Source: Yinghuangia seranimata
Lineage (GTDB): Bacteria > Actinomycetota > Actinomycetes > Streptomycetales > Streptomycetaceae
Direction of reading: 5' to 3'
Assembly (NCBI RefSeq): GCF_029953285.1
Contig: NZ_JASAOI010000005.1
Location: 1-64,000, forward strand
DNA: 64,000 nucleotides
In this document: positions 1 to 8,938 of the stretch, one piece after another
How the letters are laid out: each line of letters opens with the position of its first letter
Numbering within the stretch: position 1 is the stretch's first letter
The notes under the pieces: generated by a model
Told to the model about the DNA's origin: nothing
The model's database searches: none
Seen by the model: only the letters and a program-made list of their open reading frames with translations
Translations under genes and position numbers: made by a program

Positions 1-18
1 CGGGGTTGCGGGGGGGGG

Positions 19-112
<94 letters not shown>

Positions 113-113
113 T

Positions 114-971
114 TCAGGACTGCGGCGCGGCCTCGGCGGCCGGCTGCTGCGCGGCGGCCGGGGCGGGCTTCGCCTTCGGCTTGTGGAACAGGAACACCGC
201 CATGACCGGCACGAGGTAGAGCGCCCAGACGGCGACCTGCATGACCGTGGGGTCGGGCTGGAAGTTGAAGATGCCCTTCAGCAGCGTGCCGTACCAGCTG
301 GTCGGCTCGATGGTGTCGGAGATGTCGAACGCCTTGTTCTGGATGCCGGGCAGCCAGTCGGCTTCCTGCAGGTCGTGCACGCCGTACGCGAGCACGCCCG
401 CGGCGACCACGACGAGCGCGCCGCCGGTCCACGTGAAGAACTTCGCCAGGTTGATCTTCACGGCGCCCTTGTAGAAGAAGTACGCCAGCACGACCGCGGT
501 CGCCAGGCCGAGCGCGACGCCCGTGAGCGGGTCGGTGTTCTCGCCCGTGGCGCGGACCGTCGTCCACACGAACAGCGCGGTCTCCAGGCCCTCGCGGCCG
601 ACGGACAGGAACGCGGTGAGCACGACGGCGCCGGTGCCCATCGCGACGGCGGCGTCGAGCTTGCCGTGCAGGTCGGTCTTCAGGTGCCGCGCGGTGCGGC
701 GCATCCAGAAGATCATCCAGGTGACCAGACCCACCGCGATGATCGACAGCGAGCCGCCGAAGGCCTCCTGCTGCTCGAACGTCATCTCCGCCGACCCGAA
801 CTCGAGCATCGCCCCGAAGCCGAAGCTGAGGGCGACCGCGGCGCCGACGCCGACCCAGACGGGCGGCAGCTTCTCGCCGCGGCCGGTCTTGACCAGGTAG
901 GCGACGAGGATGCTGACCACCAGGGCGGCTTCGAGCCCTTCGCGCAGGCCTATCAGGTAGTTGGCGAACAC
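114..971 (-). CDS. efeU: EfeU-type ferrous iron permease (FTR1 family)
   Basis: Inner-membrane iron permease of the EfeUOB (FTR1) system, 285 aa, close to the usual length. The two family REGLE motifs are at residues 10-14 and 126-130; in FTR1 proteins their glutamates line the iron path. About seven hydrophobic segments are visible, and the tail after residue 260 is Ala/Pro/Lys-rich and probably cytoplasmic. The ATG at 971 places the first REGLE in the first membrane helix, as expected. An iron box lies about 90 bp upstream, so DmdR/IdeR repression is likely. The partners EfeO and EfeB would follow at lower coordinates, outside the window. Family assignment is firm; ferrous rather than ferric preference is inferred. 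Confidence 0.93.
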   Translation of the reverse strand: MFANYLIGLREGLEAALVVSILVAYLVKTGRGEKLPPVWVGVGAAVALSFGFGAMLEFGSAEMTFEQQEAFGGSLSIIAVGLVTWMIFWMRRTARHLKTDLHGKLDAAVAMGTGAVVLTAFLSVGREGLETALFVWTTVRATGENTDPLTGVALGLATAVVLAYFFYKGAVKINLAKFFTWTGGALVVVAAGVLAYGVHDLQEADWLPGIQNKAFDISDTIEPTSWYGTLLKGIFNFQPDPTVMQVAVWALYLVPVMAVFLFHKPKAKPAPAAAQQPAAEAAPQS

Positions 972-1057
972 CGCGTTCTCCTCGGGGGGCGTCGGCGTGG
1001 TGCACGGCGACGGAGAAATGGTCAGTAGGCAGTCAGTAGGCAGCCACTAGGCATGAA

Positions 1058-1076
1058 TTAGGCAAGCCTTACCAAA
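1058..1076 (-). promoter_or_regulatory. Iron box (DtxR/IdeR/DmdR operator)
   Basis: The 19 bases at 1058-1076 match the DtxR-family consensus (TTAGGTTAGSCTAACCTAA) at about 15 positions, with the dyad AGGCAAGCCTT at its heart. It lies about 90 bp upstream of the iron permease start, where a repressor would block transcription under iron-replete conditions. Just before it (1021-1050) are short direct repeats of the type CAGTAGGC. Confidence 0.75.
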
Positions 1077-1150
1077 TCACCTGTCGTGAGGCCACGTCAA
1101 TGTGCGGGACCTCACGAGGGGACGGCGACCCGTCAGCCGGTACCGGACGC

Positions 1151-1186
1151 GACGACGGACGGGTCGCGGGGGACCCGTCCGTCGTC
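1151..1186 (-). terminator. Intrinsic-type hairpin after rnd
   Basis: A perfect 15-bp stem (1151-1165 with 1172-1186) and a 6-nt loop lie 30-65 bp past the RNase D stop codon, between it and the iron permease promoter. There is no U tract, as is usual in actinobacteria. Confidence 0.8.
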
Positions 1187-1215
1187 GGTGCTTCGGTGCT
1201 TCGGTGCTCGGTGTG

Positions 1216-2487
1216 TCAGGCGGTCTGGCCGCCGTTGGCCGTCGGGCCGTGGGCCGCGATCCGCAGGAACGCGCCGGACAACGCCGGGGCGGTCAAGCGG
1301 ATCTGCCACTCGCGGGCGTGCTGGGCGCGCAGCGCGGTGGCGACGGCGTCGACCGAGGGGGCGGACGGCGGGGTCCACGCGAGGCGCCGGACCGCGTCCG
1401 GGGCCAGCAGGTTCTCGGTCGGCAGGCCGTGCTCGTCGGCGATCGCGGCGACCGCGGTCTTCGCGGCGGTGAGCCGCTCCGCCGCGGCCGGGTCCTTGTC
1501 GCCCCAGGCGCGCGCGGGCGGCGGGCCCTCGTGCGGCAGCGTGGACGGCGGCAGCGCGTCGTCCGGCACCGCGCGGCCCGCCTCGATCGCGGCCAGCCAG
1601 GCGGCCGACTGGCGGCGGCTCTCGCGTCCCGTGAAGCCCGGCAGCGCGAGCAGCGCCGACATCGACGCGGGACCGGCGAGCGCGGCCTCGACGATCGCCG
1701 AGTCCGGGATCACCCGGCCGGGCGAGACGTCCTTGCCGCGCGCGATCTTGTCGCGGGCCTCCCACAGCGCCCGGACGATCGCCAGCTGGCGGCGGCGCCG
1801 CACCCGGTGCAGGCCCGAGGTGCGCCGCCACGGGTCGACGCGCGGGGTGGGCGGCGGGGCCGCGGCGATGGCCGCGAACTCCTCCAGCGCCCAGTCGAGC
1901 TTGCCCTGGCCGGCGAGCACCTCTTCGAGGCGGTCGCGCAGTTCGACGAGCACCTCGACGTCCAGCGCGGCGTAGCGCAGCCACGGCTCGGGCAGCGGAC
2001 GGGTCGACCAGTCGACCGCCGAGTGGCCCTTCTCCAGCGAGAACCCGAGCACCGTCTCGACCATCGCGCCGAGGCCTACGCGCGGGTACGCGGCGAGCCG
2101 ACCGGCCAGCTCGGTGTCGAAGATGCGGGTCGGCGTCATGCCGACCTCGGCGAGGCACGGCAGGTCCTGCGACGCGGCGTGCAGCACCCACTCGGCGTCG
2201 GCGATCGCGGCCCCCAGCTCGGACAGGTCGGGGCAGGCGATCGGGTCGATCAGCGCTGTGCCCGCTCCCGCGCGGCGCAGCTGGATCAGGTAGGCGCGCT
2301 GGCCGTACCGGTAGCCCGACGCCCGCTCGGCGTCCACGGCCACGGGCCCGTCGCCCGAGGCGAAGGCCGCAACCGTCCCGGCGAGGGAGTCGGGGTCCGC
2401 CACAACCGGCGGGACGCCCTCGCGGGGTGCCAGCAAAGGGACCGGCGCCGGCTGTTCGGAAACGGTTTGTTCGAAAGCGTCGGTCAC
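1216..2487 (-). CDS. rnd: Ribonuclease D-like 3'-5' exonuclease with HRDC domain
   Basis: DEDD-superfamily 3'-to-5' exoribonuclease expected to trim structured RNA ends such as tRNA precursors. With the GTG start at 2487 the product is 423 aa. The exonuclease domain (about 40-190) shows the four acidic ligands and the tyrosine: D52 and E54 (VAVDAE), D108 (SQDLPCL), and Y172 with D176 (YAALD). An HRDC nucleic-acid-binding domain follows at roughly 230-305. The frame stays open upstream to 2652, but that part is basic and low-complexity; the GTG sits just upstream of the conserved N-terminus and has AAAGG next to it. It lies downstream of whiI with a hairpin between them, and a strong hairpin follows it. 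Confidence 0.9.
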   Translation of the reverse strand: MTDAFEQTVSEQPAPVPLLAPREGVPPVVADPDSLAGTVAAFASGDGPVAVDAERASGYRYGQRAYLIQLRRAGAGTALIDPIACPDLSELGAAIADAEWVLHAASQDLPCLAEVGMTPTRIFDTELAGRLAAYPRVGLGAMVETVLGFSLEKGHSAVDWSTRPLPEPWLRYAALDVEVLVELRDRLEEVLAGQGKLDWALEEFAAIAAAPPPTPRVDPWRRTSGLHRVRRRRQLAIVRALWEARDKIARGKDVSPGRVIPDSAIVEAALAGPASMSALLALPGFTGRESRRQSAAWLAAIEAGRAVPDDALPPSTLPHEGPPPARAWGDKDPAAAERLTAAKTAVAAIADEHGLPTENLLAPDAVRRLAWTPPSAPSVDAVATALRAQHAREWQIRLTAPALSGAFLRIAAHGPTANGGQTA

Positions 2488-2507
2488 CTTTACAAAATAC
2501 GCCGAAA

Positions 2508-2538
2508 CCCCGGCAGGCGATGACGCTGCCTGCCGGGG
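2508..2538 (-). terminator. Hairpin between whiI and rnd
   Basis: An 11-bp perfect stem (2508-2518 with 2528-2538) and a 9-nt loop lie about 120 bp beyond the whiI stop and just upstream of the RNase D start, so the two genes are probably separate transcripts or the hairpin attenuates read-through. Confidence 0.65.
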
Positions 2539-2655
2539 ACCCGGCGTGTACGCCCGGTTTGCACCGGTACGGCCGCCCGTGCGCGCCGACGATTTCCGGC
2601 GCGTCGCGGTAGGAGACGGTCGGGCGGCCCTGCGGCCGGCCGCCCAACCCAACGG

Positions 2656-3327
2656 TCAGCTGATGATGCCCGCCCGCAGCGCCAGGGCGACCATGCCCGC
2701 CCGGTCGCCCGTACCCATCTTGCGCGCGATGCGCGCGAGGTGGCTCTTGACGGTCAGCGCGGACAGGCCCATCGCCTGCCCGATCGCCTTGTTGGAACGG
2801 CCCTCGGCGACCAGTCGGAGCACCTCGATCTCCCGTGCGGAGAGTTCGCGGCAGCCCGAGGTCGGGTCCGTTCCGTTGTGGTCGGGGCGGAGCCGCCCCG
2901 CGGCGGACATGCCCGCCATGCCCGTCATACCCGCCTGCCGTGCGTGTCCCGGTGTCAATCCCGCCCGCGCGCCTGTGACGACGTAGCCCCTGACCCCCGC
3001 GGCGAGCGCGGAGCGGACGGCGCCGATGTCGTCGGCGGCGGACAGCGCCAGACCGTTCGGCCAGCCGCAGGCCCGCATCTCAGTGAGCAGGGCCAAGCCG
3101 GAACCGTCGGGCAGGTGCACGTCGGCGATGCACAGATCGCGCGGCGTGCCGGCACGGGATCGAGCCTCGGCGATGGTGGACGTCCCGACGACGTCGCGCA
3201 CTCCGAGGGCCCACAGGTGGCGGATGACGGCGTCACGGACCCTGGGGTCCGCGACGACGACCATCGCCGTGGGCTTGGACGAACGGTAGGCGAGCAGGTT
3301 TGCGGGGTGATCGAGAAGTACCGACAC
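2656..3327 (-). CDS. whiI: WhiI-like atypical response regulator of sporulation
   Basis: NarL/FixJ-type orphan response regulator, 223 aa, close to the length of Streptomyces WhiI. An N-terminal receiver (about 20-118) precedes a LuxR-type helix-turn-helix (about 161-216, with ELSAREIEVLRLVAEGRSNK). The receiver keeps a phosphorylation-site-like D69 and S96, but has a single acidic residue (D27) where a pair is normal and V117 instead of the conserved lysine after GVRGYV. A degenerate pocket of this kind is described for WhiI, which works with BldM in late sporulation. The neighbourhood (rnd, DUF3000, hemE) is the one I recall for whiI in Streptomyces. Without an alignment, a close paralogue cannot be ruled out. 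Confidence 0.82.
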   Translation of the reverse strand: MSVLLDHPANLLAYRSSKPTAMVVVADPRVRDAVIRHLWALGVRDVVGTSTIAEARSRAGTPRDLCIADVHLPDGSGLALLTEMRACGWPNGLALSAADDIGAVRSALAAGVRGYVVTGARAGLTPGHARQAGMTGMAGMSAAGRLRPDHNGTDPTSGCRELSAREIEVLRLVAEGRSNKAIGQAMGLSALTVKSHLARIARKMGTGDRAGMVALALRAGIIS

Positions 3328-3545
3328 CGGGCCTCCTGCACAGTGATCGCGATTCCCGAGAAGCGGCCGGTGCTTGCTCCATCGGGGTGGTCACTGTGTC
3401 CTTCGGCAGATCCGCGCTCGGCCTTTAGAAGAAGATCGAAATCAATGATCGGATGCTTGCTGCCGGTTTTTCCGGGATCGGGGGACCCGGTGGGGTTCAC
3501 GGCGTTTCGCCACCCCGACGAAGCCGGGCGAACGGTACGCTCCGC

Positions 3546-4163
3546 TCAGCGCTCGCGCAGCGCGGACCGCGACGGCATGGGAACCACGCGGTCACCGCCC
3601 TCCTCGCCGGGCGTCGGCTCGGGCGGCACCGGCGGCAGCCCCGCGCATGTGCACAGCAGGTCGACCCATGCGCGCAGATGCTCCGCGAGGTCGTCCCCGA
3701 CCGGCGTCCACGACGCGCGGATCTCGATCTCCGTCCGCGCGATCTGGCCTTCCAGACCGCCGAAGCCCTGCGAGGTCGCGCGGCTGACCGTGCCGCTCGG
3801 CGCGACGTACCGCGCGCCGTGCGTGTGCAACGCCTCCGTCAGCCACGTCCACCCGACCTCGGGCAGCAGCGGATCGGTCGCCATCTCCGGCTCCAGCTCG
3901 GCGCGCGCGAGCGTGACGAAGCGGAACCTGCCCTCCCACGCCTCGTGGCCGTCCGGGGCGTACAGCAGCACGATGCGCCCGCTGCCCAGGTCCTCGTCGT
4001 CGACCACCACGTCCGCGGACCACGCCGCGGAGAACGGCGCGAGGTTCCGCGGACGCGGCATGTCCTCCAGCACGACCTCCGGACGCGGCGCCGCCGCCCG
4101 CATCTTCTCCACCGCGCGGCGGAACTCCGCGGGCTCCTCGGTTTCGCCGACTGCTGGTGCCAT
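3546..4163 (-). CDS. DUF3000 family protein
   Basis: Conserved actinobacterial protein of 205 aa, function unknown to me. It is recognisable as DUF3000 by PRPEVVLEDMPRPRNLAP near the N-terminus and by its place beside hemE. It is soluble, acidic and rich in Trp/Glu, with no signal peptide or membrane segment. The ATG at 4163 gives the usual N-terminus (MAPAVGE); the longer frame upstream overlaps the hemE promoter and is low-complexity. It is divergent from hemE with 68 bp between the starts, so the two promoters share this gap. Confidence 0.85.
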   Translation of the reverse strand: MAPAVGETEEPAEFRRAVEKMRAAAPRPEVVLEDMPRPRNLAPFSAAWSADVVVDDEDLGSGRIVLLYAPDGHEAWEGRFRFVTLARAELEPEMATDPLLPEVGWTWLTEALHTHGARYVAPSGTVSRATSQGFGGLEGQIARTEIEIRASWTPVGDDLAEHLRAWVDLLCTCAGLPPVPPEPTPGEEGGDRVVPMPSRSALRER

Positions 4164-4231
4164 GACCGGCAGCGTATGTGCGGCGCCGTGGCCAGCCGAG
4201 GAGGCGCGCGGGCCGTGCGAGGATGGGCCAT

Positions 4232-5359
4232 GTGACTGACCCGCGCACTTCCGGACCGACGCCGTCCGACGCAACGCCCGCCGCACCGACCGTCAGCTCC
4301 TCGGCGGCCACCTCCAGCGCCGTCCCGGACGCCGTCCGCGACTCGGCCTTCCTGCGCGCCTGCCGCCGCGAACCCGTGCCGCACACGCCGGTGTGGTTCA
4401 TGCGCCAGGCCGGGCGCTCGCTGCCGGAGTACCGCAAGGTCCGCGAGGGCACCGCGATGCTCGAGTCCTGCATGCTGCCGGACCTCGTCACCGAGATCAC
4501 GCTGCAGCCGGTGCGACGGCACAACGTCGACGCGGCGATCTTCTTCAGCGACATCGTGGTGCCGCTCAAGGCGATCGGCGTCGACCTCGACATCAAGCCC
4601 GGCGTCGGGCCGGTCGTCGCGCACCCGATCCGGTCGCGGGAGGACCTCGCGCAGCTGCGCGACCTGACGCCCGAGGACGTCCCGTACATCACCGAGGCGG
4701 TCGGCCAGCTCACCCGCGAGCTCGGCGGCACCCCGCTGATCGGCTTCGCGGGCGCGCCGTTCACGCTGGCCAGCTACCTCGTCGAGGGCGGCCCGTCGAA
4801 GAACCACGAGTTCACCAAGGCGATGATGTACGGCGCCCCCGACCTGTGGGCCGAACTCCTCGACCGGTTGGCCGAGATCACCTCGCAGTTCCTCACCGTG
4901 CAGATCGAGGCGGGCGTCGCCGCCGTGCAGTTGTTCGACTCGTGGGCCGGTGCGCTGTCCGCGGCCGACTACCGGGCGTCGGTCATGCCGGCCAGCGCCA
5001 AGGTGCTGTCCGCCGTCGAGGGCTACGGCGTGCCGCGCATCCACTTCGGCGTCGGCACCGGCGAACTCCTCGGCCTCATGGGTGAGGCGGGCGCGGACGT
5101 CGTCGGCGTCGACTGGCGCATCCCGCTCGACGAGGCCGTGCGCCGCATCGGCCCCGGCAAGGCGGTCCAGGGCAACCTCGACCCGGCCGTGCTGTTCACG
5201 CCGGAGGCCGCGATGCGGGCCAAGGCCGACGAGGTGCTGGCCGCGGGGCGCGCGGCGGAGGGACACGTGTTCAACCTCGGCCACGGCGTCCTGCCGAACA
5301 CCGACCCGGAGCGGCTGACCGCGCTGGTCGAGTACGTGCACGAGGCTTCCGCGCGGTAG
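4232..5359 (+). CDS. hemE: Uroporphyrinogen decarboxylase
   Basis: Converts uroporphyrinogen III to coproporphyrinogen III by four decarboxylations, in the cytoplasm. The product is 375 aa, of which about 37 N-terminal residues are a Ser/Thr/Ala-rich extension. The family signature [16 protein letters not shown] is at 53-68, the active-site aspartate is D107 (FFSDIVVP), and the second signature [17 protein letters not shown] is present. The GTG at 4232 follows a GAGGA motif. Its product feeds the coproporphyrinogen oxidase encoded 2 kb downstream. A strong hairpin follows the stop. Confidence 0.96.
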   Translation: MTDPRTSGPTPSDATPAAPTVSSSAATSSAVPDAVRDSAFLRACRREPVPHTPVWFMRQAGRSLPEYRKVREGTAMLESCMLPDLVTEITLQPVRRHNVDAAIFFSDIVVPLKAIGVDLDIKPGVGPVVAHPIRSREDLAQLRDLTPEDVPYITEAVGQLTRELGGTPLIGFAGAPFTLASYLVEGGPSKNHEFTKAMMYGAPDLWAELLDRLAEITSQFLTVQIEAGVAAVQLFDSWAGALSAADYRASVMPASAKVLSAVEGYGVPRIHFGVGTGELLGLMGEAGADVVGVDWRIPLDEAVRRIGPGKAVQGNLDPAVLFTPEAAMRAKADEVLAAGRAAEGHVFNLGHGVLPNTDPERLTALVEYVHEASAR

Positions 5360-5381
5360 TCCCTCACGACGTGTGGACGCG

Positions 5382-5416
5382 CCGCCGGGCCCGGGCCGAC
5401 CGTCCGGGCCCGGCGG
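5382..5416. terminator. Bidirectional hairpin between hemE and the DUF4349 gene
   Basis: A perfect 13-bp stem (5382-5394 with 5404-5416, GGGCCCGG core) and 9-nt loop lie between the convergent genes. Much of the same sequence recurs at 5465-5488, giving a second, imperfect hairpin. A run of ten G (5419-5428) lies between them. Confidence 0.75.
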
Positions 5417-5497
5417 GCGGGGGGGGGGTCCACCCGCCGGCGGGGCCGCCGCGCCGGGGCCCGCGGGCCGACCGTCCGGGCCCGGCGGCGCGTCCGG

Positions 5498-6670
5498 TCA
5501 GTCGTCCTCGGGTTCGACGCCCGGGGACTTGCTTGCGGACGGGGGCTCGGACGGCGGGGCGGGAGCGGCCGACGCGGCGGGAGCTGCGGACGGCGCGGCG
5601 GCGGGCTGCGCCGCGGGACGGGCCGCCGGGACCGGGCCCCACCGGTAGACCGGATCCGCCTCGACCTTCGCGGCCGCCGCGGCACGCGTCGTGCGCCACG
5701 CCGCGACCACCCGCGCCAGCGGCCTGCCGAGCCTCCGGTGCAGGAACCACAACGCGAACGCCAGCAGTCCGAACGGCAGTACGGCCGCCACCACGACGAG
5801 CAGCACCTCGACGGTGACCACGAGCCCGTGCCAGCCGGCCTTCAACGCACCGAGCACACTGTCGCCGAAGCCGTCGTCGTCGGACTCCTTCGCCTTCGCG
5901 GGCGCGGCCGGGGCGGGCCTCGGGTCGACGCGCAACGTGATCGTCGACAGGTCGGACTGCGCGCTCAGCGACTCCTGACGCTTCAGCAGCGCCTCCAGGT
6001 CGGACTCGCGCTTCGTCAGCTCGCTTTCCAACGACACGATCTCGCCGAGACTGGTCGCCTTCGCGAGCAGGTCGCGGACCCGCTCCACACTGCGCCGCTG
6101 CGTCTCGACGCGGCTGGCGACGTCCACGACCTGGTCGGTGATGTCGGTGGCACCGCGGTTCCGGGCGGTGACCGTGCCAAGGGCGCTCAGTCCGTCAAGG
6201 ACCTTGTCGAACTGGCCCGGCGGCACCTTGAGCGTGAGCGTCGTAGACGTGCTCCACTCCGCATCGCCCGCACCGCCACTCGGCTCCGCCGTCGCGGACT
6301 TGCCATCGCGCTTGGCCGTGACCGGAACCCGGGTCGTCTGCTCGCCCGCGATGAGCCCGTTCACCCCCGCGACGAGCGACCGCGCACTGGCCGCCGCCTG
6401 CTCCGGACTGTCCGCCTCGATCCGCAGATCGGCCGTCAGCACGAGCTTCCGCTGCGCGGGAGCCGGCTCCCCGGCCTTGTTCCCGACGGCCGCCCCGCCA
6501 CCGGCCCCCGTAGCCGGAGCCCCAAGCTGCGGAGCCGCCGAAGGCGCGGCGACGGCAGGCCCTCTTGCCGCCGACGTGTCACTGGCCTTGTCGTCGGCCC
6601 CGCCGGAACACCCGGCCACCAACACCACGACCCCGACAACCGCAACGAGCCCCGGCACGCGTCTGGACAT
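5498..6670 (-). CDS. DUF4349 lipoprotein with coiled coil and C-terminal membrane helix
   Basis: Predicted membrane-anchored protein of 390 aa. The N-terminus (MSRRVPGL...VLVAGC) is a lipoprotein signal with a lipobox cysteine at residue 21, followed by an Ala/Gly/Pro-rich linker. The DUF4349 domain (roughly 90-290) holds the paired strands and a central coiled coil (RVRDLLAKATSLGEIVSLES region), and one strong hydrophobic segment follows near residues 310-335 (VEVLLVVVAAVLPFGLLAF). The C-terminus is Pro/Ala/Ser-rich. DUF4349 proteins are widespread but of unclear function. The start at 6670 has a GGGGGG ribosome site; the frame stays open far upstream, but only this start yields a lipobox. 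Confidence 0.86.
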   Translation of the reverse strand: MSRRVPGLVAVVGVVVLVAGCSGGADDKASDTSAARGPAVAAPSAAPQLGAPATGAGGGAAVGNKAGEPAPAQRKLVLTADLRIEADSPEQAAASARSLVAGVNGLIAGEQTTRVPVTAKRDGKSATAEPSGGAGDAEWSTSTTLTLKVPPGQFDKVLDGLSALGTVTARNRGATDITDQVVDVASRVETQRRSVERVRDLLAKATSLGEIVSLESELTKRESDLEALLKRQESLSAQSDLSTITLRVDPRPAPAAPAKAKESDDDGFGDSVLGALKAGWHGLVVTVEVLLVVVAAVLPFGLLAFALWFLHRRLGRPLARVVAAWRTTRAAAAAKVEADPVYRWGPVPAARPAAQPAAAPSAAPAASAAPAPPSEPPSASKSPGVEPEDD

Positions 6671-6848
6671 GATCCCCCCAAGAAGTCCCGAAAATCCGAC
6701 ACCCAGTCCGCAGTCTGACGGCCGCCCCCACCAACGGGTTCCGCCCGAAGCCCCGAAGCAACACAACCGAGTCCCGCCCGAATGCCCCCTGTGACCAGCG
6801 TGTTCACAGGGAAACCACCCCGTGGCCACCCCGTAACCGACAACGGCG

Positions 6849-7325
6849 GTGACGCGAGTGTGACGCGAACACCCCCTAATGAGGGAGTTCTGGTGATTCG
6901 CATACGTGACGGCAAAGTGATGGGGGGTCGAGGCCGTGCCCCCGCCCGAGTCAGCAGGCGCGGCCCCACGCTGGAACGACCCCCGGCAGCGCAACAAACC
7001 CCAGCAACAAAACCCGCCCGGAACCCCAAGCGAAACCGCAGCCCGGCAGCGCAGCGCCAGGAGCGGTGAAGCAGAACCGCAAAACGAAGCAACACCGCAG
7101 CCCGGCGGGGAAACGAAACAAGCGCATCCACACCCCGCGCCCCTCCCGCCAGGTGCGAGATGGTTCAGCGCGGACGGCCCGCGGGTCAAGCCGCAACAGG
7201 ACAAGGCCCCATGACCAAGCGCTGGCAGGAACGGCTTGAGGCGCGGGCCGTCCGCGCGGAAAATCAAAAAGCGGGAGGGGCGTCAGGCCACCACCGAAAA
7301 CCAGGTCAGGAACGGTGCAGCCAAG
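6849..7325 (+). repeat. Palindromic intergenic repeat, copy A (long form)
   Basis: Fills most of the 690-bp gap between the DUF4349 gene and hemG. The core (7138-7282, 145 bp) runs from CGCCCCTCCCGC to GCGGGAGGGGCG and has an inner arm pair (GCGGACGGCCCGCGGGTCAAG facing a CTTGA...GCGGGCCGTCC arm). Upstream is a conserved leader with CACGCTGGAACG and CCGCAGCCCGGCAGCGC, and a tail (6849-6920) with GTGATTCGCATACGTGAC. The whole 470 bp recurs inverted at 54195-54606. Six cores of this family occur in the window. No protein-like frame is present. Confidence 0.85.
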
Positions 7326-7362
7326 AACCAGCCCCGTTCCGGCCACATGAGACAGTGGGCTT

Positions 7363-8874
7363 ATGCGTACCACTGACGGTGCATCCGTTGCACCGGTGCA
7401 TCACGTTGTCGTCATCGGGGGCGGGATCGCCGGGTTGGCCGCAGCGCATGCGTTGTGCCGCGACGGTGGGGCCGGTGTGCGTGTGACCGTCCTCGAGGGG
7501 GCACGTCGGGTCGGGGGCAAACTGTCGGCGGTCGAAATCGCCGGCGTCCCCGTCGACGAGGGGGCCGAGTCGATGCTGGCGCGGCGGCCGGAGGCCGTTG
7601 GGCTGGCGCGTGAGGTCGGCCTCGGCGGGGATCTGCTCTCGCCCGCGACGGCGAAGGCCGCGTTCTGGACGCGTGGGGCGCTGCGGCCGATGCCCAGCGG
7701 GCACATTCTCGGGGTGCCCGGGGACCTGACGTCGTTGGCGGCCAGCGGGGTGTTGTCGGCAGCCGGGCTCGCGCGGATTCCGATGGACCACGCGTTGCCG
7801 CCGCATCCGTACGAAGACGACGTGACCGTCGGAGACTTCGTCTCGTCGAGACTCGGGCACGAGGTGGTGGACCGGCTCGTCGAGCCGCTGCTGGGCGGGG
7901 TGTACGCGGGGGACGCGTACAAGATCTCGCTGGAGGCGGCCGTGCCGCAGCTGGTGCCGATCGCGCGGGGCGGCGGGTCGTTGTTGGCCGGGGTGCGGGA
8001 GTTGCTGGACAAGGCGCCGGATCCGGAGACGGCCGGGCCGGTGTTCGCCGGTATCCGTGGTGGTGTCGGGCGGCTGCCGGGGGCAGTCGCGGCGGCGGTC
8101 GAGGCGCGTGGTGGCGTGGTGCGGACCGGGGCGACGGTGCGTGCGCTCCGGCGTACGCCGGAGGGGTGGCAGCTCGTCGTCGGCGAGACGAGGTCCGCCG
8201 AGACGGTCGACGCCGATGCTGTGGTCATCGCGGTGCCGGCGGCACCCGCGGCCCGGTTGTTGGCGCCGCACTCGCACGTCGCGGCGGTGGAGCTCGGGGC
8301 GATCGAGTACGCGGGCATGGCGATCGTGACGATGGCGTTCCGGCGGAGTGAGCTGCCGGAGGACATGCCCGGCAGCGGTTTCCTCGTGCCGCCGGTGGAC
8401 GAGCGCCGGATCAAGGCGAGCACGTTCGCGAGCAACAAGTGGTCGTGGATCGCCGCCGCCGACCCGGACGTGTTCGTGCTGCGCACGTCCTTGGGCCGCG
8501 CGGGCGAGTCGGCCGCGCTGCAGAAGGACGACGCGGACCTGGTGGCGGACTCGTTGGCCGACCTGCACGAGGCGGTCGGCCTGACCGCGCTGCCCGTCGA
8601 CACGCGCGTCACCCGGTGGGGCGGCGGTCTGCCGCAGTACGCGCTGGGCCACCGCGGCCGGGTGGTCTGCGTGGAGGACGCCGTGGAGCGGCTGCCCGGG
8701 CTCGAGGTGTGCGGGGCGGCGTACGACGGTGTGGGCATTCCGGCGTGTGTGGCGAGCGGGGAGCGGGCGGCGGCAGCGGTGCTCGCGGAGCTGGCCTCGC
8801 CGCGTCGGCGGGCCGGGCAGGCCGCGGGGCAGCCGTACACCGGTACGGGTGACGGCTACGACGACCCGGTCTGA
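7363..8874 (+). CDS. hemG: Coproporphyrinogen/protoporphyrinogen oxidase (CgoX/HemY type)
   Basis: FAD-dependent oxidase of 503 aa. In Gram-positive bacteria this family oxidises coproporphyrinogen III to coproporphyrin III with O2. The Rossmann motif GGGIAGLAAAHAL is at 19-31 and the second FAD segment (VLEGARRVGGKLSAVE) follows. GHRGRV and the final GVGIPACVASGERAA close the FAD site. I prefer the coproporphyrinogen role because the coproheme decarboxylase gene follows at once (64 bp). Older annotation would call it protoporphyrinogen oxidase. The ATG at 7363 lies 38 bp after repeat copy A, so any promoter must lie in or next to the repeat. Confidence 0.93.
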   Translation: MRTTDGASVAPVHHVVVIGGGIAGLAAAHALCRDGGAGVRVTVLEGARRVGGKLSAVEIAGVPVDEGAESMLARRPEAVGLAREVGLGGDLLSPATAKAAFWTRGALRPMPSGHILGVPGDLTSLAASGVLSAAGLARIPMDHALPPHPYEDDVTVGDFVSSRLGHEVVDRLVEPLLGGVYAGDAYKISLEAAVPQLVPIARGGGSLLAGVRELLDKAPDPETAGPVFAGIRGGVGRLPGAVAAAVEARGGVVRTGATVRALRRTPEGWQLVVGETRSAETVDADAVVIAVPAAPAARLLAPHSHVAAVELGAIEYAGMAIVTMAFRRSELPEDMPGSGFLVPPVDERRIKASTFASNKWSWIAAADPDVFVLRTSLGRAGESAALQKDDADLVADSLADLHEAVGLTALPVDTRVTRWGGGLPQYALGHRGRVVCVEDAVERLPGLEVCGAAYDGVGIPACVASGERAAAAVLAELASPRRRAGQAAGQPYTGTGDGYDDPV

Positions 8875-8938
8875 CCGCGCCGGGGGACACGCGGGGCCCT
8901 GGTAAGGGCGACCTGACCCGGAGGGGGACAATCGGAGC

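Noticed and set aside
6671-7362. Coding genes in the gap before hemG
   Set aside because: Several frames are open, but composition follows the palindromic repeat, and the same DNA recurs inverted at 54.2-54.6 kb with frames shifted.
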